NCBI GenBank assembly: GCA_964631175.1
Contig: CAZVWH010000015.1
Span: 1-39,034, forward strand
DNA: 39,034 bases
Direction: 5' to 3'
DNA from: CAZVWH01 sp964631175
GTDB lineage: Bacteria > Planctomycetota > Phycisphaerae > Sedimentisphaerales > Anaerobacaceae
Shown: one piece after another, positions 33,293 to 39,034 of the stretch
Position numbering within the stretch: position 1 is the first letter of the stretch
Layout: each line of letters starts with the position of its first letter
The notes under the pieces: generated by a model
What the model saw: the letters and a program-made list of their open reading frames with translations, nothing else
Databases searched by the model: none
Told to the model about the DNA's origin: nothing
Made by a program: the position numbers and the translations under genes

Positions 33293-33311
33293 ACCAATGA
33301 AATATATCTGT

Positions 33312-33765
33312 TAGCTCCTTGCACTGCAAGGGGTTTTAATATTATGCACCGCAAGGGGTTTTATTTTGTTTTATATTGTTTAGCACTGCCGGGGGTTGTT
33401 ATGACCGCAAGGTGTTTTTTTATGTTATTATCAGCCCCTTGCATGGCAAGGGGTTCTTAATAATGTATATTGCAAGGGTTTTTTAATGTTCGGCATTGCA
33501 AGGGGGTTTTGGTGTTTGTACTGTTAGTACTGTTAGCCCCCGGCACTGCCGGGGGTTTTTATGACCGCAAGGTGTTTTTTTATGTTATTGTTAGCCCCTT
33601 GCATAGCAAGGGGTTCTTAATAATGTATATTGCATGGGGTTTTTTAATGTTGTGCATCGCAAGAGGGTTTTGGTGTTTGTACTGTTAGTACTGTTAGGGG
33701 GTTTTTAATGTTCGGCAATGCCGGGGGGTTTTTAATGTTCGGCAATGCCGGGGGTTGTTTAAAAC
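33312..33765. repeat. REP-like palindrome array beside the RAYT gene
   Basis: About 14 short units, full palindromes or half-sites, each followed by a T-run and usually by AAT. Examples are CCTTGCACTGCAAGGGG (33317), CCCCTTGCATGGCAAGGGG (33435), CCCCCGGCACTGCCGGGGG (33537), CCCCTTGCATAGCAAGGGG (33596) and GGCAATGCCGGGGG (33714 and 33743). A larger direct repeat with a period of about 160 bp is superimposed (33384-33540 versus 33543-33700), with GTACTGTTAGTACTGTTAG at both ends. ORFs across it on the plus strand are artefacts. Confidence 0.85.
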
Positions 33766-33913
33766 TAACTAACGAAAAACAATTTTAATTTGCGTACTGG
33801 TAATAAATCAAATCCTGAATTATCTCTACGTCCCTATCCGGCACGTTCTAAGAGCAATTATCTGCCATCGTTTATCTTATATACTATTTGTTATGATTTT
33901 TGATCACTATGAC

Positions 33914-35179
33914 TTACAAGCAATGTATTGATTTATCTCCATAAACTTCCTTGACCTTTTCTAAATGTTGTTTTGAAGCACTTTGTTCCATCCCTACCAG
34001 ATACTCCATGAATTCAGATTTATGATTCAGCGAAAAGACCTTTGTTCCATAAGACAAATGTTCGCGCACTGGATTTTCTTCAAGATAACTGTGCATTTGG
34101 TTATCAATGAACATTGCATCGCAGTATGGAAGTAATACAGATACAATATTAATATCGGTTTCAAGGCCCTCATCAGGTGGTTTACGCATACCCGCTGCAT
34201 ACTTTCTTGCCAAGGCCGCAAATAGTAGCGATGAGATTTCCACAAACGGAACATACTTTAGAGAATCTGAATTCAAATACTCCATAACCTTATAACAAAC
34301 ATCCCTCTCATTGACTCCGTTATTCATAAACACGAATTTTAGAGACTGCAATAGACTATAAGGTAAAGAAAATGGTACCAGTATGTCATCCAGCGCGAGC
34401 TCCTTATCTCCTTGATATTTGTCTACCATTCCTTTTAATGACTGGCAATATGCCTTTAACACTACCTTTCCAAATCCTGAGCTTTCCTCCTCGAACCAGT
34501 CATCAAAGCTCTTATTCTTTTCTCGTTGCCAGCGTTTTGCCAAATTTTCCAGCCCTCTGCTTACCTTCCCTCTTTCCCCTCGTAGCCCTTCTACGATCTC
34601 ATTACTGTGTTTCCAATCTATCGAGACAGTGAAACGTTCCTGCCACGCGTCTAATTTCCCATCTATTACCGATTGTGGTTCTATTTCGATTTTCTTCTCC
34701 GGTTGTCCATCAAGCCAGTACCGAGCATGTTCGCAAATCTGTTCTATTTTGATTTCGTCAGATGACTTGAATTTGACATCGCACGACAACAACTCATACA
34801 TTTTTTTTAGTTCTGTGAAGTGCCTGCAAAGGGAAGATTCCTCTCGATGGAAACATGATTCGGGACACACAACAAGTTGCATATGGCACAGTTTGCAAAG
34901 CCTCTCGTACATCTCCAGCCAGTATCCATCATTATCATAAGTCCCTCCACATTCCTTCACTTTACTCACAGCCTTCATCATGTTTGAAATAACAAACTGG
35001 TCTATGTAGATTATCTTCTTTTTCAGTGTGGGCAGTGGATAAATACACTTGTCGTCTGTCCCATCAGGATAGTGACAGTCCTTGCATCTCCGCTTATAGC
35101 TCTGAGGCAGAATTTGTACAACGCCGAAACTTTTCTTTCTACATTTTGGACAATTCCAGTATGGGGATGATACAAACAT
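33914..35179 (-). CDS. zinc-ribbon plus PIN-like protein
   Basis: The 421-residue protein starts with a zinc ribbon (C10-x2-C13 in NCPKCRKKS and C32-x2-C35 in RRCKDCHY). Next comes a PIN-like beginning, KKIIYIDQFVISNMMK with D60. Close to the C-terminus DINIVSVLLPYCDAMFIDNQ supplies D342, D354 and D359, as expected for the acidic cluster of PIN-like nucleases. The long middle (about 90-320) is helical with no recognised motif. A zinc ribbon next to a PIN-like nuclease suggests RNA cleavage, perhaps in defence or RNA turnover; this is inference, since the family was judged by motif spacing only. It is a single gene, separated from the RAYT array by 150 bp. Confidence 0.6.
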   Translation of the reverse strand: MFVSSPYWNCPKCRKKSFGVVQILPQSYKRRCKDCHYPDGTDDKCIYPLPTLKKKIIYIDQFVISNMMKAVSKVKECGGTYDNDGYWLEMYERLCKLCHMQLVVCPESCFHREESSLCRHFTELKKMYELLSCDVKFKSSDEIKIEQICEHARYWLDGQPEKKIEIEPQSVIDGKLDAWQERFTVSIDWKHSNEIVEGLRGERGKVSRGLENLAKRWQREKNKSFDDWFEEESSGFGKVVLKAYCQSLKGMVDKYQGDKELALDDILVPFSLPYSLLQSLKFVFMNNGVNERDVCYKVMEYLNSDSLKYVPFVEISSLLFAALARKYAAGMRKPPDEGLETDINIVSVLLPYCDAMFIDNQMHSYLEENPVREHLSYGTKVFSLNHKSEFMEYLVGMEQSASKQHLEKVKEVYGDKSIHCL

Positions 35180-35986
35180 TTGGATATACTATCTCCAAAA
35201 TTTTTCAGAAATATCACTCATTCATAACACTGATGCCTTATTTGATATGTAATATATATCCCTTCTACACTATCGGAAAACCATGGATAGCCCGGTTTCA
35301 TCATCATGCCATAATTCCTCTTTACCCCGTGAGATATATCCTTCCCGTCCATCGGTTGTCAAACACTTGACGAATTCTCTGCCTTGAATTATTTGATCCC
35401 ATTTCGAGCAATTATCTCACGGGGTAAATTCTTCCCCTCCACAATATCATTGCACGGCCTAGCTAATGCCATTATCGGCTGAAATTCAGCGTATTATAAT
35501 AGGCACTTTTTACTCTGCGACTTGTCCTCCGTAGCAACACTGCGAAGGGTGGAAGCGCTGCGTAGCACGTGTCATACCCATCAGGCTTCGGCTAAGGCCT
35601 ACGCCGAGACGAGATAGTTGGTATTTTACCGTCGTTCGTATGTCGTCAACCGGCACGACAGGCGTACCGGCTAACCATCAACTGTCGTTCGTCCATCGGG
35701 TTCTCCCACCTTCAATGTCGGTCGAGAGCCTGAGGGGCGCTGAAACTCAATACCGCCTGTCCAGAGAGTACGACGGGCAGGTAAGTCCATTCCATAGGCC
35801 TTATCCCGGCGAGCCGGGATCAAATCAGTTCAAATGCGCAACTTTTATCCGCCTCTGGCGGATTAATATGGAAAATAAGGGTGAAGACAAATTGCTTGTT
35901 AAGCAGAAAAAGCAGGTGTGGTGGAAGGGGCCGGTTTAGTCTCTCCGATAGCGAAAAAGTGCTACATAGTATCTGTATTATTCGGT
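35180..35986. other. gene-free repeat region
   Basis: It contains a CCCGTKAGA element (35331-35428) and composite repeats of the TGTCCTCCGTAGC type from about 35521 to 35830, with CCGGCACGACAGG and CCCGGCGAGCCGGG. A 23-codon frame at 35868-35939 starts MENKGEDKLLVKQKKQVWWK and looks mildly protein-like but has no ribosome-binding site. I do not call it a gene. Confidence 0.5.
35331..35428. repeat. CCCGTKAGA inverted-repeat element, copy 3
   Basis: Arms TTTACCCCGTGAGATA (35331-35346) and TATCTCACGGGGTAAA (35413-35428) are perfect 16-bp complements around a 66-nt spacer. This is the longest copy. Confidence 0.8.
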
Positions 35987-36157
35987 TTATCCAACATGAT
36001 GATAATGATGATATGGAATCTTAGGTTTATGCTTCTGATGCATCTGAGCTAAATGTATACGACAGTAATCCTCATGGTTATAGATACTCAATATACACTT
36101 GCAGTTCGGATACATACATTTCCTGCCCTCAGGCGAAGTCTTTAATGCTTTTTTCAT
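35987..36157 (-). CDS. 56-residue Cys/His (zinc-binding-like) protein
   Basis: I start at ATG 36157 because GAAGGAG lies 5 nt upstream; the open frame continues to 36199 but is not needed. The product has CMYPNCKCILSIYNHEDYCR with a following His, a compact C-x4-C...C-x2-H site that fits one zinc ion. A His-rich tail follows (HHYHHVG). ILSIYNHEDYC is a pattern I associate with a small family in planctomycetes and related bacteria with no known role. It might bind nucleic acid or act as a regulator, but the sequence does not decide this. Confidence 0.75.
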   Translation of the reverse strand: MKKALKTSPEGRKCMYPNCKCILSIYNHEDYCRIHLAQMHQKHKPKIPYHHYHHVG

Positions 36158-37151
36158 CTTTACTCCTTCATGTAAAATACCAAACAAAAAAAACCACAAA
36201 GGTTAGTAGTCTTCCTTTGCGGCTTAAAAGATTTCCTAATCTTTTGTATTTTATTTATTATACCACATTATTGGGCTTTGTCAAACAATCTCTTACTAAT
36301 ACTACTCTGCCCCCACTCTTGCTTTGCAAGAAGCTGCGGGAGCTGCGAAGTACGAGTCATACCCAATAGTGGGTATTTTTACGCAGTAAAACCGTCACGG
36401 CAGGCGTGCCAGCTAAACAATTGTTTTATTCTGTTCCCTGTCCTCCGTAATCCGTTCTTTCGACTTGGTTCGACTCTTTCGACGGAGTTTATCCCTTCAT
36501 TTGCATTCAGGGCAGGCTCTGGGCGTAGTCGAACGGACTCAAGACAGGTTCGCTCACCACAGGTCGCTCAGAGCCTGCCGATGGGGCAGTATTCTGTGGC
36601 GGAGACAAAAACAGTGTCTATCCGTGTCTATTAAAATCCGTTTTTAGCCGGCTTCATAAATGGGGTCCCATACCATTTGGAACCCGGCGGACATGGTCCG
36701 AACTTTCGCAGAAGCTTGCTTCGATAAAATGTTCAGCTAAGAACATCAAGCTCATCCTGAGCATAGTCGAATGGGCTGGTAAAAACAAAATCTAAGTTAA
36801 TCTGAGTCTAATAAAAACTCTCCGCTCTCTCTGTGAAATCTGTGGTAGGCTTTTCCCATATCTCCCACTTTAACATATTGTTGGCTTTTAAAAAGTGGTG
36901 AATTTTTATCAATTTCTGCCCAAAAAGCGCGCGATTCTGCAAATTTCCGATCACTTTTTGCAAATTTCAGCTCATTTTTGCACACTTTTTGACCTGTTTT
37001 TTCTTGTCTATTTTACCTAAGCCCCACAGTTTGAATGATGAACTGCATTTTTTGAACTGATATTAATTCTGCCCTGCGAAAATTTGCTGAAAAATACCAA
37101 TTTTTTAAATTTGCTGTTAATTTAAATTTTGTTCTGTGTGAATCTGCATAA
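36158..37151. other. gene-free region with repeats and AT-rich DNA
   Basis: The first part (36285-36590) has composite repeats related to 35521-35830, including GTCATACCCA...GGGTATTTTTACG, GGCAGGCGTGCC and GACTCAAGACAGG with GCTCACCACAGG. From about 36860 to 37150 the DNA is AT-rich with many AAATTTGC and TTTTTGCA words. A frame at 36797-36985 is not convincing. No RNA gene is evident. Confidence 0.5.
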
Positions 37152-37661
37152 TTAAATTTGCCGCTGTGCGGAATCCTTATCGATTACCTTTTTCTCTTGA
37201 GACTTTCTGAAATCGGATAGTTTCTTTTCAAGATTTTTATCCGTCAGCGCCAGAATTTGCACAGCAAATATAGCAGCATTTTTAGCGCCTGCCGACCCTA
37301 TCGCCATAGTTGCCACAGGCACGCCCGGCGGCATTTGAACCGTGCTCAGCAAAGCATCTATCCCTTCCAATCCACCCCCAGAAATTAAAGGTACTCCAAT
37401 AATCGGAATTGTGGTTCGACCTGCTAATGCGCCCGCAAGATGAGCAGCCATGCCCGCAGCGGCTATAATAACCTTGATTCCATTAATGGCTGTATTTTGA
37501 GCAAATTCAGCGGCTATTTCCGGCGTGCGATGAGCCGAGATTATCCGCACGAGCGGTTTTAAGCCGAAACCTTGAAGCGTATCAATACAGCTTTGCATTA
37601 CATCCATATCGCTGTCCGAGCCCATTACCACTGCCACAGGAGATGTTTTTTCAGATGCCAT
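37152..37661 (-). CDS. purE: N5-carboxyaminoimidazole ribonucleotide mutase
   Basis: PurE moves the carboxyl group from N5-CAIR to form CAIR in purine synthesis. The 169-residue protein has the class I PurE landmarks: VVMGSDSDMDVMQ (phosphate site), ISAHRTPE (catalytic His) and IIAAAGMAAHLAGALAG, then GVPLISGGGLEGIDALLSTV and MPPGVPVATMAIG. The length and fold pattern are those of octameric PurE. AGGAAG lies 9 nt before the ATG. No purK is visible in the window. It is divergent from the MEMO gene across about 100 bp. Confidence 0.96.
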   Translation of the reverse strand: MASEKTSPVAVVMGSDSDMDVMQSCIDTLQGFGLKPLVRIISAHRTPEIAAEFAQNTAINGIKVIIAAAGMAAHLAGALAGRTTIPIIGVPLISGGGLEGIDALLSTVQMPPGVPVATMAIGSAGAKNAAIFAVQILALTDKNLEKKLSDFRKSQEKKVIDKDSAQRQI

Positions 37662-37763
37662 TTGTTTTTTCTTCCTAAATGCTTAGAATATTTTGCAGTT
37701 CCAAACCATATCGTAATCAATATTAGTGGCTCTGCGCCACTAATGCAAGTGATAGGTGCCAAA

Positions 37764-38750
37764 ATGCGAACCAGAAAACCAATTGTTGCAGGTCAGTTCT
37801 ATCCAGGACTGTATAGTTCCTGTGTAGCTGAAATCGATGAATGCCTCGCGGAAAGGGCTGTTATTAAGTCACTGCCGGAAACAATAGTAGCCGGTATCGT
37901 CCCGCATGCCGGCTGGACTTTCAGCGGTAGCTTAGCAGCAATGGTCTTTTCAGCAATAAAAAAGTCCCTCGATCCTTCGACTCGGCTCAAGACAGGCCCG
38001 GCTCGTGACGGGCGGCATAAAAAAGTTCACCCCGTTAGAGAAAATTCTTCAGAAAATAGCCGTGATAAAGTCAAATTCTCTAACGGGGTACATACGTTTG
38101 TGATATTCGGAACCGCCCACAGCTACTTCGGGTCAGTACCCGTTCTCGATGACAACGACTCCTGGGAAACTCCGCTCGGAAATGTGGCTGTTGACACAGA
38201 CCTGGCTGAGAGGCTGGTAAATGAAAAATTGGCTATCAGCAGCTCTTCAGCTCACAGAGGTGAACATAGTATCGAGGTACAGATTCCCTTTATACAGCAG
38301 CTATTTCCCAAAGCACAGATTTTACCCGTAGTCGTTCCACCCAGTGAGCAAGCGATCTTTCTGGGAGAAGCCCTTGGTGATATTATGAATTCCAGAGCAG
38401 ATAAAAAAATCGTTTGCATTGGCTCGACCGATTTGACGCATTACGGCCCGCGTTACGGCTTTACGCCGATGGGAACCGGCCAAGAGGCTCTGCGATGGGC
38501 CAGTGAGGTCAACGACCGAAAATTTATTGATTTAGCCTTAAAGATGGAGCCGCAAGCCCTGCTGGCCAGCGCCGCTGAGAACTACAACGCGTGTGGTCCC
38601 GGTGCAGCAGCGGCGGCTGTAGCTGCGGCGAAAAAGCTCGGCAAAACCACGGGGCTGCTCCTTGCACAGACCAGCAGTAACGAAGTAATGCTCTCTAAAA
38701 TGGGCACGACAAGTGCCGATAGTGTCGGCTACGCCGCAATAGTCTTCTGA
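37764..38750 (+). CDS. MEMO-family protein (AmmeMemoRadiSam system protein B) with a repeat-derived insertion
   Basis: The 328-residue protein has the MEMO plan: VAGQFYPG, VPHAGWTFSGSLAA, FGTAHSYFGS, a central AHRGEHSIEVQIPFIQQLFP and IGSTDLTHYGPRYGF, with conserved His residues at the dioxygenase-like active-site positions. MEMO proteins often pair with AMMECR1 and a radical SAM protein; neither is in the window. Residues about 69-111 (DPSTRLKTGPARDG to FSNGVHT) interrupt the core and are encoded by two repeat-type sequences (37966-38096), making the protein longer than the roughly 270-residue norm. I chose ATG 37764, 5 nt after AGGTG, although the frame is open upstream through purE. Confidence 0.9.
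   Translation: MRTRKPIVAGQFYPGLYSSCVAEIDECLAERAVIKSLPETIVAGIVPHAGWTFSGSLAAMVFSAIKKSLDPSTRLKTGPARDGRHKKVHPVRENSSENSRDKVKFSNGVHTFVIFGTAHSYFGSVPVLDDNDSWETPLGNVAVDTDLAERLVNEKLAISSSSAHRGEHSIEVQIPFIQQLFPKAQILPVVVPPSEQAIFLGEALGDIMNSRADKKIVCIGSTDLTHYGPRYGFTPMGTGQEALRWASEVNDRKFIDLALKMEPQALLASAAENYNACGPGAAAAAVAAAKKLGKTTGLLLAQTSSNEVMLSKMGTTSADSVGYAAIVF
37966..38096. repeat. repeat insertion within the MEMO gene
   Basis: The segment carries CCTTCGACTCGGCTCAAGAC (intergenic relatives with GACTCAAGACAGG near 36535 and GACCTGTCTTGAGCG near 26056) and then a full CCCGTKAGA element at 38029-38089. It keeps the MEMO frame with no stop codon. Confidence 0.8.
38029..38089. repeat. CCCGTKAGA inverted-repeat element, copy 4
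   Basis: Arms ACCCCGTTAGAGAA (38029-38042) and TTCTCTAACGGGGT (38076-38089) are perfect complements around a 33-nt spacer. The whole element is translated as part of the MEMO protein (HPVRENSSENSRDKVKFSNG). Confidence 0.85.
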
Positions 38751-39034
38751 TTTTTATTAGTAAAGATTTTCCGCTACGTTAGAGAATAACTATTGACAAA
38801 ACAAACCTATCGTTGCTCCGTCACTAAAGCTATGGAGCATCTGCGTCTAAACTAAAGTTTAAGTAACCGTTCACGCAGAAAATAAGGCGTTTTTGTGTCA
38901 TTGCGAGGCCTTTAGGCCGAAGCAATCTCAAAAACGTACGATTTTAGATTGCTTCGCTTCGCTCGCAATGACAAAAATGCGGTTTTCCCGTGAACGCTTA
39001 CAATTTTAAGTTTACATTGGACGATATGTAGGTA
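38751..39034. repeat. terminal intergenic region with GTCATTGCGAG palindrome
   Basis: GTCATTGCGAG (38897-38907) pairs with CTCGCAATGAC (38962-38972). Inner arms with GAAGCAATCT/AGATTGCTTC make a hairpin of about 76 nt, also flanked by TTTTTGT/ACAAAAA. It is the best-formed copy of this family in the window. No gene is visible to the window end. Confidence 0.75.

Noticed and set aside
33312..33765. CRISPR array or small protein-coding genes
   Set aside because: Repeats are short variable palindromes with irregular spacing; ORFs here (for example 33470-33688) follow the repeats and have no ribosome-binding sites.
35640..35939. 99-codon plus-strand ORF
   Set aside because: Most of it is composite repeat DNA shared with other gaps; only the last 23 codons look slightly protein-like and there is no ribosome-binding site.
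36797..36985. 62-codon minus-strand ORF
   Set aside because: AT-rich low-complexity DNA with no ribosome-binding site and no coding character.
37572..37763. N-terminal extension of the MEMO protein
   Set aside because: It overlaps purE on the opposite strand and precedes the typical MEMO start RKPIVAGQFYPG, which follows an ATG with a ribosome-binding site.

Overview
This window is most likely a chromosomal segment of a planctomycete, probably class Phycisphaerae. That is inferred from two PEP-CTERM proteins, a Bacillus-like long SRP RNA, several lineage-type hypothetical proteins, moderate GC and intergenic DNA full of short palindromic repeats. No 16S rRNA or tRNA is present to confirm it.

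Layout. 1-5.4 kb (+): a housekeeping run thpR, recA, alaS (recA and alaS overlap), then a multi-pass membrane protein and a hairpin facing hisD. 5.4-10.4 kb (-): tightly packed aconitase, LOG/SLOG protein, exported hypothetical protein and hisD. 10.7-12.6 kb (-): an acidic hypothetical protein preceded by a frameshifted small gene, and a PEP-CTERM protein. 13.1-14.4 kb (+): the SRP RNA gene, then an exported FKBP prolyl isomerase bracketed by a 56-bp direct repeat of the SRP RNA 3' end. 14.7-18.1 kb (-): a single-gene type IIG restriction-modification enzyme. 18.1-19.7 kb: repeats, including a 13-bp tandem array. 19.7-21.2 kb: an exported metallo-beta-lactamase-fold protein and a convergent diacylglycerol kinase. 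22.3-25.5 kb (-): a 5'-truncated alkyltransferase-like gene, a TPM-domain protein, a second TPM protein fused through a membrane segment and charged helix to a J-domain, and a nucleotidyltransferase-fold protein. 26.2-28.6 kb: a 57-residue membrane protein and two unrecognised genes. 29.8-32.8 kb (+): Hsp20, a ParA-type ATPase fused to a glycogen-binding (CBM48) domain, and a P-domain PEP-CTERM protein. 32.8-33.8 kb: a REP-associated tyrosine transposase (RAYT) beside a dense palindrome array. 33.9-36.2 kb: a zinc-ribbon plus PIN-like protein and a 56-residue Cys/His protein. 37.2-38.75 kb: purE divergent from a MEMO-family gene.

The main theme is the repeats. Several families of short palindromic or inverted repeats fill nearly every gap, and some sit in frame inside genes. 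The clearest are the MEMO protein and the exported hypothetical protein upstream of hisD; the alkyltransferase-like gene, the P-domain protein leader and perhaps the nucleotidyltransferase are further cases. The RAYT and its array are a plausible source for one family. The most unusual protein architectures are the TPM-transmembrane-J-domain fusion, which shares an exactly identical 369-bp block with its neighbour, and the ParA-CBM48 fusion.

All functional calls rest on reading motifs by eye; no database search was made.
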